Assembly (NCBI GenBank): GCA_020633055.1
Contig: JACKEJ010000016.1
Span: 1-64,000, forward strand
DNA length: 64,000 bases
Direction: 5' to 3'
From: Sandaracinaceae bacterium
Lineage (GTDB): Bacteria > Myxococcota_A > Polyangia > Polyangiales > Houyiibacteriaceae
In this document: positions 39,148 through 47,900 of the stretch, piece after piece
How the letters are laid out: the number at the start of each line of letters is the position of its first letter
Numbering within the stretch: the first letter of the stretch is position 1
The notes under the pieces: model-generated
Told to the model about the DNA's origin: nothing
What the model saw: only the letters and a program-made list of their open reading frames with translations
Database searches by the model: none
Made by a program: the position numbers and the translations under genes

Positions 39148-40184
39148 TCCGTCCACTCGCGTAGCGCGGCCCCCACGCGCCGCTCGGCGCGACGCAGGTC
39201 CGCGACGCAACGACTCCCCGTCAGCAGCATGATGGCGCGCAGCTCGCGCTCCACGCCGTCCAGGAAGGCCTCGGCCGCGGCCTCACCGCCGCTCGAGAGC
39301 GCCATGAACACCGGCCGCGCGATGCCACCGGCCTGCGCGCCCAGCGCGATGGCGCGCGCGACGTCGTGCCCGCTGGCCACGCCGCCCGTCGCGATGCTCA
39401 CCAGGCCCAGCTCCTGCGCGTAGTGCACCGAAGCGGCCGTCGGCACGCCCCAGTCCCACAGGGCCTCGCCCAGCTCGCGCTGGCCGCCCTCGGCGCGCAG
39501 CGTCTCCACGCCCACCCACGACGTGCCGCCCGCGCCGCTCGTGTCCACGTGCTGCACGCCCACGTCACGCAGCTGCGTCAGCGCGCGCCGGCTGAGCCCG
39601 TTGCCGGTCTCCTTCGCCACCACGGGCACGGCGAGGTCGCGCACGAGCCGCTCGATGGCGGCGAGGCAGCCGCGGAAGTCGCGGTCGCCCTCCGGCTGGA
39701 TCAGCTCCATGGCCGGGTTCAGGTGCACGCACAGCGCGTCGGCGCCCACGTCCTCGACCATGCGCGCCACGTCCGCCGTGCTCATGTCGCGTGCCTGGAC
39801 CGCGCCGATGTTGCCCAGCAAGAGCACGCCCGGCGCAACGTCGCGCACGCGGTAGGTAGAGGTCGCCTCGGGCCGCAGCAACATCGCGCGCTGGCTCCCC
39901 AGCCCGAAGCCATACCCGCGCCGCTCGGCGATGCCGGCGAGCGTGCGGTTGATCTCTTCGGCCCGCTCGTGCCCGCCCGTCATGGCCGAGATCACCAACG
40001 GCGCGCGCAGCCCCTTGCCCAATAGCTCGACGCTGAGGTCCAAATCGTCCAGCGCCAGCTCGGGCAGGCTCTGGTGCACGAAGCGCACCTGCTCCAGCAG
40101 CGTGGTCCGACCGCGAAAAGCGACTTGATCCGTCGCGCAAAGGTCCAGATGGTCGGCTTTTCGTTGTCGGATCTCGTCGGTCAT
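39144..40184 (-). CDS. fni: Isopentenyl-diphosphate delta-isomerase, type 2
   Basis: This 346-residue FMN-dependent enzyme interconverts isopentenyl and dimethylallyl diphosphate. Family motifs are an N-terminal RKADHLDLC, ISAMTGGHERAEEIN, GLGSQRAML, LNPAMELIQPEGDRDF, KETGNG, DTSGAGGTSW and the phosphate-binding IATGGVASGHDVARAIALGA. The gene is divergent from the prenyl synthase-mevalonate operon with 77 bp between the starts, so a shared regulatory region is likely. It is followed by the overlapping recF. Confidence 0.94.
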   Translation of the reverse strand: MTDEIRQRKADHLDLCATDQVAFRGRTTLLEQVRFVHQSLPELALDDLDLSVELLGKGLRAPLVISAMTGGHERAEEINRTLAGIAERRGYGFGLGSQRAMLLRPEATSTYRVRDVAPGVLLLGNIGAVQARDMSTADVARMVEDVGADALCVHLNPAMELIQPEGDRDFRGCLAAIERLVRDLAVPVVAKETGNGLSRRALTQLRDVGVQHVDTSGAGGTSWVGVETLRAEGGQRELGEALWDWGVPTAASVHYAQELGLVSIATGGVASGHDVARAIALGAQAGGIARPVFMALSSGGEAAAEAFLDGVERELRAIMLLTGSRCVADLRRAERRVGAALREWTE

Positions 40185-40261
40185 GCGCTGCTCTCGCTCA
40201 GCCGCGCGGGCGGCCCGCGCAACTTGCCTGAGGAATAGCCCGAGCGTAAGAGGAGCGCAGC

Positions 40262-41296
40262 GTGACGCAACACAGCAACCCCAGTTGGTCGACCTTCGTC
40301 CGCGAGCGCGTCGACGCTCACTTGGCCGCGTTCTTCGACAAGAAGCGCGCGCAGGCCCAGCTCCTCTCGCCGCGCGGCGTGGAGATGGTGGACGCCACGG
40401 CTGCGCTCACGTTGCGCGGAGGCAAGCGCCTGCGCCCGCTGGTGCTGGCCGCCGCCTACAGCGCGGTGAGCCCCGACGGAGACCTCGCGGACTGCGTGGC
40501 CGCGGGCGCGTCGCTGGAGCTGCTGCAGAGCTACCTGCTCATCCACGACGACTGGATGGACCGCGACGAGGAGCGCCGCGGCGGACCCGCGGTGCACACC
40601 ATGTTCCGGGAGCCCGGCCGCGAACAGCACATCGCGGACTGCCTGGGCGTCCTCACGGGAGACCTGGCGGGTACCTACGCGTGGGAGCTGATGGCGGAGG
40701 CCCCCTTCCCCAAGTGGCGCCGCGACGAGGGCTTCGAGGCGTTCTCGACGCTGCAGGTCGAGGTCTACTTCGGGCAGCACCTGGACGTGGTCGCCGACCC
40801 CGACGTGGAGCGCATGCACCACCTGAAGACGGGCAGCTACACGGTGCGCGGCCCCGCGCAGCTCGGCGGGGTCCTGGCGGACGCAAACCCAGACCAGGTG
40901 CTGGCGCTGACGGGCTGGGCCGACCCCTTGGGCGAAGCGTTCCAGCTGCGCGACGACCTGCTGGGGACATTCGCCACGGCCAGCGACACCGGCAAGCCGG
41001 GCGACGACCTGCGCCACGGCAAGCGCACAGGCCTCATCGTCGAAGCCGAGCGTCGCCTGGACGCCGCTGGCAGGGACGCGCTGGCGGCCGTGTTCGGGCG
41101 CCAGGACGCAGACGATACGGACGTGGCCGCCGCGATGGAAGCGCTCGTGGCGTGTGGCGCTCAGGCCGCTCTCGAGGCCCGCTGCACGGAGCTGCGTGAC
41201 GTGGCCCTCGACGCGTTGAAACAGGGAGGGCTCTCGCGCGTGGGCCGCGAGCGCCTGACCGAGCTGGCGACGAAGCTGACGGACCGCGACCGATGA
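40262..41296 (+). CDS. Polyprenyl (farnesyl/geranylgeranyl) diphosphate synthase
   Basis: This 344-residue trans-prenyltransferase has GGKRLRPLVLAAAY, the first Asp-rich motif in IHDDWMDRDEERRGGP, and the second region LRDDLLGTFATASDTGKPGDDLRHGKRT, the variant common in actinobacterial and myxobacterial enzymes. It condenses isopentenyl diphosphate with allylic diphosphates; product length cannot be read confidently. The GTG start has AGGAG 6 nt upstream. Its stop overlaps the mvk start (ATGA), so it heads the mevalonate operon. Confidence 0.92.
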   Translation: MTQHSNPSWSTFVRERVDAHLAAFFDKKRAQAQLLSPRGVEMVDATAALTLRGGKRLRPLVLAAAYSAVSPDGDLADCVAAGASLELLQSYLLIHDDWMDRDEERRGGPAVHTMFREPGREQHIADCLGVLTGDLAGTYAWELMAEAPFPKWRRDEGFEAFSTLQVEVYFGQHLDVVADPDVERMHHLKTGSYTVRGPAQLGGVLADANPDQVLALTGWADPLGEAFQLRDDLLGTFATASDTGKPGDDLRHGKRTGLIVEAERRLDAAGRDALAAVFGRQDADDTDVAAAMEALVACGAQAALEARCTELRDVALDALKQGGLSRVGRERLTELATKLTDRDR

Positions 41297-42255
41297 CCAG
41301 CGCCCCCCAGGTCGCGCCAGCCGCGCGGTCCAGCGCGGCGGGGACGGGCTGCGGCAAGGTCATCCTGCTGGGCGAGCACAGCGTGGTGCATGGCCGCCCC
41401 GCGCTCGCTGCCGGTCTCTCACGCGGGGCACGAGCCGACGCGACCACGATCAGCAAAGGTCCGAGCACAGCGCGGTTCGTGTTCGCCGACGGGCAGGTGG
41501 ACGTGACGGCCGTAGAGGACGCCGAGCACCCCCTGGGGCGTGCCCTCGCGGCGCTGCTGGGGACGTACGAGACGGCGCACCCCGTGCACGTGCAGGTCAC
41601 CCTGGAGCTCCCCGCCGGCGCTGGCCTCGGGGCGTCGGCCGCGATGGGCGTCGCCACGAGCGCCGCCCTGGACACGCTCTGGGGCATCGCGCGTACGCCC
41701 GGAGAGCGCGCCACGCAGACGCTGACCTGGGAGAGAGTCTTCCACGGCAACCCCTCGGGCGTGGACAACACGATGGCCGCCGTGGGCGGCGTCGCGCTGT
41801 TCACGCGGGGCGCGGCGCTGCAGGCCGTCCACACGCGCCGCCCTTTGGTGCTGGTCGTGGGGCACAGCGGGGAAGCCTCGGAGACCAAGGAGATGGTGGC
41901 GCTCGTGGCCCAGCAGCTCGAGCGCGAGCCGGCGCGCATCGGCGAGCTGTTCGACGCCATCGCGGCGCTGGTGCGCAACGCCCGCCTGGCGGTCGAGGCC
42001 GGTGACGTGCGCGCGCTCGGCCAGCTGATGGACATGAACCACAGCCTGCTGAGCGCCTTGATGCTCTCCACGCCGCGGCTCGAGACGCTCTGCGCGGCGG
42101 CCCGCGGCGCGGGCGCGCTGGGGGCCAAGGTCACGGGCGCGGGCGGCGGGGGCTGCATGGTCGCGCTGGCCCCCGAGCAAGACACCGCCGCGCTCATTCT
42201 CGATGCCCTCCGCGCGTGTGGCGCCGAGGGCTTCATCACGGAGGTCGGCGGATGA
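41293..42255 (+). CDS. mvk: Mevalonate kinase
   Basis: This 320-residue GHMP-family kinase phosphorylates mevalonate at C5. Motifs are CGKVILLGEHSVVHGRPALA (substrate loop), PAGAGLGASAAMGVATSAAL (the GHMP ATP-binding loop) and GAKVTGAGGGGCMVAL (motif 3). It overlaps by 4 nt both the upstream prenyl synthase and the downstream mvaD, so all are translated from one transcript. The length is typical for bacterial enzymes. Confidence 0.93.
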   Translation: MTSAPQVAPAARSSAAGTGCGKVILLGEHSVVHGRPALAAGLSRGARADATTISKGPSTARFVFADGQVDVTAVEDAEHPLGRALAALLGTYETAHPVHVQVTLELPAGAGLGASAAMGVATSAALDTLWGIARTPGERATQTLTWERVFHGNPSGVDNTMAAVGGVALFTRGAALQAVHTRRPLVLVVGHSGEASETKEMVALVAQQLEREPARIGELFDAIAALVRNARLAVEAGDVRALGQLMDMNHSLLSALMLSTPRLETLCAAARGAGALGAKVTGAGGGGCMVALAPEQDTAALILDALRACGAEGFITEVGG

Positions 42256-43238
42256 GCCACTGCAAGGTCCGCGCGCGAGCGAACATCGCGCTCTCGAAAT
42301 ACTGGGGTAAAGCCGACGTCGCGCTGAACCTGCCCGCCGTCCCCAGCGTGAGCATGACGCTCGACCGCCTGGTCACCGAGACCGACGTGCGCTTCGACCC
42401 GCGCTTGCGCGCCGACCGCGTGTTCCTGGACGATCGCCCCGCGAGCAAGGCCGAGACCCGCCGCGTGGTCGAGATGCTCGACCAGGTGCGTGCCGCAGCG
42501 GGCCACCTGCAGCGCGCTGAGGTGCGCTCGGTGAACCGCTTCCCGACGGCCGCGGGGCTCGCCTCCAGCGCCTCGGGGTTCGCCGCGCTGGCGGCCGCCG
42601 CCACGCGCGCGGGGGGGCTCACATGGGACGACAAGCGCGTCAGCGCCATGGCGCGGCAAGCCAGCGCCTCGGCCGCACGCAGCATCTACGGCGGCTTCGT
42701 GGAGCTCCCTGCGGGCAAGCCGGGCCAGGCCAAGCTGGCGGCGCGACCGCTGCACGACGAGCATCACTGGGACCTGCGCATCGTCGTCGCGGAGACCGCG
42801 AAGGGCCCCAAGAAGGTCGGTTCGACGGTCGGGATGGAGCGCTCGCGCCGCACGTCGCCGTACTACGAGGCCTGGGTCGCGGCCGCGCCGAAGCTGTCGC
42901 GAAAGGTCAAGAAGGGGCTCGACGCGCGCGACCTGACGCTCCTGGGCGAGGCGATGGAGCAGAGCACGCTGGCCTTCCACGCCTGCGCGATGGCATCCGC
43001 ACCGGGCATCCTCTACTTCCAGCCGGGCACCCTCGCAGCGCTCGCGACCGTGCGAGAGCTGCGCTCGCGGCGTGAGGTGGCCGTCTACGCCACGATGGAC
43101 GCGGGTCCGCACGTGAAGGCCCTCTGCCACGCCGCAGACGCCGAGCGGGTGCGCCGTGCGCTCGGGCGCACCGAAGGGGTCATCGCCACCAGCGTGAACG
43201 CCCCTGGACCCGGCGTGGAGGTCCTCGAGTGGGACTGA
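42252..43238 (+). CDS. mvaD: Diphosphomevalonate decarboxylase
   Basis: This 328-residue GHMP enzyme converts mevalonate diphosphate to isopentenyl diphosphate with ATP. The N-terminus CKVRARANIALSKYWGKADVALNLPAVPSVS is diagnostic. It also has PTAAGLASSASGFAALAAAA, ARQASASAARSIYGGFVEL and a C-terminal ATMDAGPHVKALC containing the catalytic Asp. The ATG at 42252 overlaps the mvk stop. Its end overlaps the start of the phosphomevalonate kinase. Confidence 0.94.
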   Translation: MSHCKVRARANIALSKYWGKADVALNLPAVPSVSMTLDRLVTETDVRFDPRLRADRVFLDDRPASKAETRRVVEMLDQVRAAAGHLQRAEVRSVNRFPTAAGLASSASGFAALAAAATRAGGLTWDDKRVSAMARQASASAARSIYGGFVELPAGKPGQAKLAARPLHDEHHWDLRIVVAETAKGPKKVGSTVGMERSRRTSPYYEAWVAAAPKLSRKVKKGLDARDLTLLGEAMEQSTLAFHACAMASAPGILYFQPGTLAALATVRELRSRREVAVYATMDAGPHVKALCHAADAERVRRALGRTEGVIATSVNAPGPGVEVLEWD

Positions 43239-44236
43239 GCGCGTCGGCGCCCGGCAAGCTCATGCTCTCGGGGGAGTACGCCGTGCTCGACGGCGCGCCC
43301 GCGATCGTGGTCGCCGTCGATGCACGCGCCATCGTGTCGCTCCATCCCGCGACAGACGACGCGCCGATGAACGACGCGCCCAGCGCAGGATCCACGAAGA
43401 CCGCAGGCGCGTCCCCCACGCCCCCCGAGGTGCGCGCCACCTGGGACCTCGCGCGCGAACGCTTTCCCGAGCTACCGAGCACTCCTCCGGTAGTGGACGT
43501 GAGCGCGCTGCGTGACCCGAGCGGCGCACAAAAGCTGGGGCTGGGGTCGTCGGCGGCCGCGGCAGCCGCGACGGCCGCCCTCGCGCTGTCACGGGCTGGC
43601 CTCGCCCCAGACGTGACCGCTCAGCGCGACCTCCTGTTCGAGCTGGCCTTCCGGGGGCACCGCGTGATCGCGCCCGAAGGCAGCGGGGCCGACGTGGCCG
43701 CGTCTTCGTTGGGTGGCTACCTGCGCTTCGAACCTGCGGTGAACGGCCCGTCAGGCTTGCCTCGCTGCGCCTCGCTCACGCCTCCCCACGGGCTGGTGAC
43801 GCGCGTGGTGTGGACGGGCCACGCCGCACGGACCAGCGATCTGGTGGGCCAGGTGAAGCGCTTCCAAGCACGCGCGAGCGGCGCCTACGCCACGCTGGCA
43901 CGCGACCTGGCCGACACCGCGCGCTCGTTCGCGGATGCGTTCGAGTCCAGCGACGTACCCGCCGTGCTGTCACTGGCCGAGCGCTACCACGAGGCCATGG
44001 CTGCTCTCGGTGACGCGGCGCAGGCGCCCATCGTGGAACGGCACCTGACGGTGGTGGCCCAGCTGGCCCGCGAGGCCGGAGGTCGCGCCAAGCCGAGCGG
44101 TGCAGGGGGTGGCGACGTCGCGATCGCGTTCTTCGGCAGCGAAGCGGACGCGCAGCGCTTCGAGGCGCTCGTCGAACGCGCTGGCTTCGAGCTGCTGGCC
44201 CTTGCGCTCGGCGCCCCCGGGCCCCAGATGAGCTGA
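43229..44236 (+). CDS. Phosphomevalonate kinase (GHMP type)
   Basis: This 335-residue GHMP kinase has SASAPGKLMLSGEYAVLDGAPAIV at the N-terminus, GLGSSAAAAAATAALAL as the ATP loop, and KPSGAGGGDVAIAFFGS as motif 3. By position after mvk and mvaD it is most likely the phosphomevalonate kinase, converting 5-phosphomevalonate to the diphosphate. It starts at a GTG overlapping the mvaD stop by 10 nt. With idi2 and the prenyl synthase the locus encodes every step from mevalonate to prenyl diphosphates. HMG-CoA synthase and reductase are not in the window. Confidence 0.9.
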   Translation: MGLSASAPGKLMLSGEYAVLDGAPAIVVAVDARAIVSLHPATDDAPMNDAPSAGSTKTAGASPTPPEVRATWDLARERFPELPSTPPVVDVSALRDPSGAQKLGLGSSAAAAAATAALALSRAGLAPDVTAQRDLLFELAFRGHRVIAPEGSGADVAASSLGGYLRFEPAVNGPSGLPRCASLTPPHGLVTRVVWTGHAARTSDLVGQVKRFQARASGAYATLARDLADTARSFADAFESSDVPAVLSLAERYHEAMAALGDAAQAPIVERHLTVVAQLAREAGGRAKPSGAGGGDVAIAFFGSEADAQRFEALVERAGFELLALALGAPGPQMS

Positions 44237-44359
44237 ATACGCGGCGCGCGCCCAAACGGGGCAATCGGCGCGGTTCATGGAAGGGTCACACGCGCGGGGC
44301 GTTGCCATGGTACGCTCGCTGACCAAAGCCAACACCTTGGGGGTCACGGGGTCGTTTCG

Positions 44360-45016
44360 ATGTTGCTCTCGGTCTACATGTTCTCGCTCGCGCTCGGCGG
44401 CGTCCTCTTGGGCGCGTCTCTCCTGCTGGGTGGGAAAGACGGGTTCGAGGGCGCGAGCGGCGGGCCCGACCTGGACGCGAGCGCGGATGTGGACGCCAGC
44501 GCAGATGTGGACGCAGGCGCAGATGCCGATGGCGGCGCAGATGCCGATGGCGGCCCCGAGGCCACGAAGGACCTGGAGCTGGGTGGAGGCGCTGACTTCC
44601 TGCTGTGGTCACTGACTTCGGTGCGCTTCTGGACGTTCTTCCTGGCCTTCTTCGGGCTCACTGGGCTCATCTTCGACGGCTTCTCCCTGGTCTCGCACGA
44701 GGCCATCACCGCCGCGCTCGCCGTCGGCATGGGCTCTGCCGCGGGCTTCGGCATCTCCAAGGCCGTGCGCGTGCTCAGCTCGGACCAGTCGGGCCGCGTC
44801 GCCGAGTCGCGCGACTTCGTGGGAAAGAGCGCGCGCGTGCTGGTCGCCCCGCAGGTGGGCGGCGTGGGGAAGGTCCGCGTGGAGATCGGCGGTAACCTGG
44901 TGGACGTCCTGGCCACCACCGACGAGGGCGACGTCCACAACCAGGACGAGGTCATGATCATCGAGATGGACGGCACCACGGCACGCGTCGCGAAGGTCAT
45001 GTCCGCAGACAGCTGA
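44360..45016 (+). CDS. NfeD/YqiJ-like membrane protein of the flotillin operon
   Basis: This 218-residue protein has an N-terminal TM helix and then a low-complexity acidic run of DVDASAD/DADGGAD units (residues about 36-68). One or two further TM segments follow (SVRFWTFFLAFFGLTGLIF and AALAVGMGSAAGFGIS). The C-terminal beta-rich OB-fold-like domain reads VGKSARVLVAPQVGGVGKVRVEIGG...VMIIEMDG. NfeD/YqiJ proteins are encoded next to flotillins (YqiK) and are thought to work with them in membrane microdomains. It lies 56 bp before the first flotillin. Confidence 0.82.
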   Translation: MLLSVYMFSLALGGVLLGASLLLGGKDGFEGASGGPDLDASADVDASADVDAGADADGGADADGGPEATKDLELGGGADFLLWSLTSVRFWTFFLAFFGLTGLIFDGFSLVSHEAITAALAVGMGSAAGFGISKAVRVLSSDQSGRVAESRDFVGKSARVLVAPQVGGVGKVRVEIGGNLVDVLATTDEGDVHNQDEVMIIEMDGTTARVAKVMSADS

Positions 45017-45072
45017 CTGACAGAGTTCCGCTCCGTTTCGAGGAGCACCACCACAGAGAGCTGGGGTTTCAC

Positions 45073-46425
45073 ATGACGCAACCGTATACGGGCTACACGC
45101 CACCGGCGTACCCACCGCCGCCCATCCCGGAGGAGCCGGCGAGCGCAGGCATGGAAGTGCTGGAGATGGTCATCAAGGCCGGCATGGCAGGGCTCTTCTT
45201 CGCCTTCTTGCTGCTCATGTTCATCGTGCTCTTGAGGCAGTTCCTGCTGATCTCGCGCCCCAACGAGGCCCTGGTGTTCAGCGGCAAGAAGTCGCGCGGG
45301 CCTGGGGGGGAGATCCTGCCGTACGCCATCGTGAAGCAAGGCGCGCGTGGCATCCGCATCCCCATCCTGCACCGGGTAGACCGCATGGACATGCGCCTCC
45401 TGCCGGTGGACATCCGCATCCAGAACGCCTACTCGGCGGGCAACATCCCGCTCCAGATCCACGCCATCGCGACGGTCAAGATCCACTCGGACGACCGTGT
45501 CATCCGCAACGCGGTCGAGCGCTTCCTGGGGCGCTCCCAAGGCGAGATCCAACAGGTCGCCCAACAGACCCTGGAGGGTGCCGTGCGTGAAGTCGTGGCC
45601 TCGCTCACGCCCGAAGAGGTCAACGAAGACCGCCTGAAGTTCGCGGAGAAGCTCATCCACGCGGCGGAGGACGACCTGCACAAGCTGGGCCTCATGCTGG
45701 ACACGCTCAAGATCCAGAACGTGCACGACGACACGGGCTACCTGGACTCCCTCGGGCGCCCGCGCATCGCCGCCGTGTTGCGCGACGCCGAGAACGCCGA
45801 GAACGAGGCGCAGGAGAAGATCACCAGCGCTCAGGCCGGCTCGCACCAGAAGGCCGAGGTCTCGCGCGCCATGGCCGAGACGATGATCATCGAGAAGCAG
45901 AACGAGCTGCGCCGCGTGCGCGCCGAGCTGGACGGTGGCGCGCTGGCCATCGAGCGTGAGGCCGAGATGGCCGCCCGCACGGCGCGAGCCCAGGCCGAGC
46001 GCGAGCTGCAGACGCTGCGCGCAGCCGTGGAGGAGCGGCGCCTGCAGGCCGACGTGGTCGTGCCCGCCAACATCAACCGCGAGGCCCGCGCCATCCTGGC
46101 CGTGGGTGAGGCCGCGCCGACCGCCGAGAACGGCCGCGCCGCGGTCGAGGTGCTGCGCTTGCTGAGCGAGGCCTGGCAGACCATGGGGCCCCACGCGAAG
46201 GAGCTCTACGTCATCCAGCACCTCGAAGAGCTGGTGGGCACCGTCGTCGGCAACCTGAGCGACGTGTCCGTCGGCGAGGTCACCGTGCTCGACCAGGGCG
46301 ACGGCGGTGGGCTCGCGGCCTACGCGTCGGCCTACCCGATGATGGTGGGCCGGGTCATGGAGGCCCTGGCCGTCAGCACCGGGGTCAACATCCCCGAGAT
46401 CCTGAACGAGCGAGGTGCCTCATGA
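45073..46425 (+). CDS. Flotillin-like SPFH protein, first copy
   Basis: This 450-residue protein has an N-terminal membrane helix (AGLFFAFLLLMFIVLLRQFLL). An SPFH domain follows (PNEALVFSGKKSR, LQIHAIATVKIHSDDRVIRNAVERFLGRS, EVVASLTPEEVNEDRLKFAEKL, LGLMLDTLKIQNVHDD). A coiled-coil region rich in Ala and Glu (about residues 240-335) and a C-terminal oligomerisation region complete it. Flotillins scaffold lipid microdomains. It overlaps the second flotillin gene by 4 nt (ATGA), and the two proteins are paralogues. Confidence 0.9.
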   Translation: MTQPYTGYTPPAYPPPPIPEEPASAGMEVLEMVIKAGMAGLFFAFLLLMFIVLLRQFLLISRPNEALVFSGKKSRGPGGEILPYAIVKQGARGIRIPILHRVDRMDMRLLPVDIRIQNAYSAGNIPLQIHAIATVKIHSDDRVIRNAVERFLGRSQGEIQQVAQQTLEGAVREVVASLTPEEVNEDRLKFAEKLIHAAEDDLHKLGLMLDTLKIQNVHDDTGYLDSLGRPRIAAVLRDAENAENEAQEKITSAQAGSHQKAEVSRAMAETMIIEKQNELRRVRAELDGGALAIEREAEMAARTARAQAERELQTLRAAVEERRLQADVVVPANINREARAILAVGEAAPTAENGRAAVEVLRLLSEAWQTMGPHAKELYVIQHLEELVGTVVGNLSDVSVGEVTVLDQGDGGGLAAYASAYPMMVGRVMEALAVSTGVNIPEILNERGAS

Positions 46426-47810
46426 ACCCGTTGGTCGCGCTGCTGGCGCTCTTGGCCGTCGCCTTCGTGGCGTTCATGGTCATCGTCTTCGTCATCCGGA
46501 ACCTGCTCTACGTGTGTCAGCCCAACGAGGTGCTCGTCTTCTCGGGCACCACACGGCAGTCCAGCGTGGGCGAGGTGGGCTACCGCATCATCAAGGGCGG
46601 CCGCGCCATCCGGAAGCCCATCATCGAGACGGTCGACCGCATCGATCTGACCAACATGATCATCGAGGTGGCGGTCACGAACGCGTACTCGAAAGGCGGC
46701 ATCCCGCTCAGCGTGAACGGTGTGGCCAACATCAAGATCCCGGGTGAGCTCCCGCTGCTGCACAACGCGCTCGAACGCTTTCTTGGGCGCAGCCGCCAGG
46801 AGATCATGCAGATCGCGCGGGAGACCCTGGAGGGCAACCTGCGCGGCGTGCTCGCGACGCTCACGCCCGAGCAGGTGAACCAAGACAAGGAGGCCTTCGC
46901 GAGCAAGCTCACGGAAGAGGCCGAGCACGACCTCAACCGCATCGGGCTCGTGCTGGACACCCTCAAAATCCAGAACGTGTCCGACGAGGTGGGCTACCTC
47001 GACGCCATCGGCCGCATGCGCAGCGCGCACATCCGCCGGGACGCCGCCATCGCCGAGGCCCAGGCTCAGGCCCAGGCCGCCGAGGTGAAGTGGACCAGCC
47101 AAATGCGCGGTGAGGTCTCCAAGATCGAGACCGCCATCGAGATCGCCCGCAAGGAGAACGAGCGCCGCATCGCGGACGCCCGTACTCGCCGCCAGGCGGT
47201 CATCGCCGAGCAGCTCGCGGCCGTGCAGGCCGACGTCGCTACGGCGCAGGCCGAGGTGCAGATGCAGGACGCGCGCATCGCGCAGGTGCAGCTGCGGCTG
47301 CAGGCGGACATCATCCAGCCCGCCATGGCCCAGCGCTCCGAGGCGGTCGCGGCGGCGCAGGCCAACGCCGTGACGACCATCGAGCAGGGCAAGGCCACCG
47401 CCAAGGTGCTCACCGACCTGGCGCGCACCTACTCCGGCAGCGCGGGCTCCGGCCGGGACGTGTTGCTCATGCAGAAGCTCCTGCCCGTGCTGCAGCAGGT
47501 CAGCGGCACCATCGGTCAGATCAAGGTCGACCGCCTGACGGTCATCGGCCAGGACGGCAACACCAGCAACGGCGGAAGCTCACTGGCGGGTCAGCTCGTG
47601 GCCGCCAACGAGCAGGTGAAGGCCGCCGTGGGTGTGGACCTGGGCGAGGCGCTGCGCACCAAGCTGGGGCAGCCGAGCACGCCGCGCCCGTCCACACCGA
47701 CACCGCGGCACATCCCGGCAGCCCCGCCCCCAAGGACGCCAACGGACCGGCCGCGGTCGAACACGCCGCCGCAGAACTTCGGCGAAGTGACGCGCCGGAC
47801 GCCGGGCTGA
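46422..47810 (+). CDS. Flotillin-like SPFH protein, second copy
   Basis: This 462-residue paralogue of the preceding gene has an N-terminal TM (LLALLAVAFVAFMVIVFVIRNLL), SPFH motifs (PNEVLVFSGTTRQ, LSVNGVANIKIPGELPLLHNALERFLGRS, GVLATLTPEQVNQDKEAF, IGLVLDTLKIQNVSDE) and a long Ala/Gln/Glu coiled coil (about residues 205-325). Unlike the first copy it ends in a disordered Pro/Thr/Arg tail of about 45 residues. The pair probably forms hetero-oligomers. Confidence 0.9.
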   Translation: MNPLVALLALLAVAFVAFMVIVFVIRNLLYVCQPNEVLVFSGTTRQSSVGEVGYRIIKGGRAIRKPIIETVDRIDLTNMIIEVAVTNAYSKGGIPLSVNGVANIKIPGELPLLHNALERFLGRSRQEIMQIARETLEGNLRGVLATLTPEQVNQDKEAFASKLTEEAEHDLNRIGLVLDTLKIQNVSDEVGYLDAIGRMRSAHIRRDAAIAEAQAQAQAAEVKWTSQMRGEVSKIETAIEIARKENERRIADARTRRQAVIAEQLAAVQADVATAQAEVQMQDARIAQVQLRLQADIIQPAMAQRSEAVAAAQANAVTTIEQGKATAKVLTDLARTYSGSAGSGRDVLLMQKLLPVLQQVSGTIGQIKVDRLTVIGQDGNTSNGGSSLAGQLVAANEQVKAAVGVDLGEALRTKLGQPSTPRPSTPTPRHIPAAPPPRTPTDRPRSNTPPQNFGEVTRRTPG

Positions 47811-47829
47811 GATCGGGTCCGTCCAGATA

Positions 47830-47863
47830 CGCCCCGCCCCGCGCGCTCCGAGCCCGCGGGGCG
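47830..47863. terminator. Hairpin after the flotillin operon
   Basis: CGCCCCGC (47830-47837) pairs with GCGGGGCG (47856-47863) around an 18-nt loop, followed by GTTTG. It lies 20 bp after the second flotillin stop, between that operon and the convergent HTTM gene. Confidence 0.55.
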
Positions 47864-47900
47864 GTTTGCGTTGGCGCTCACGGGCGCGCCGTCTTGGCGC

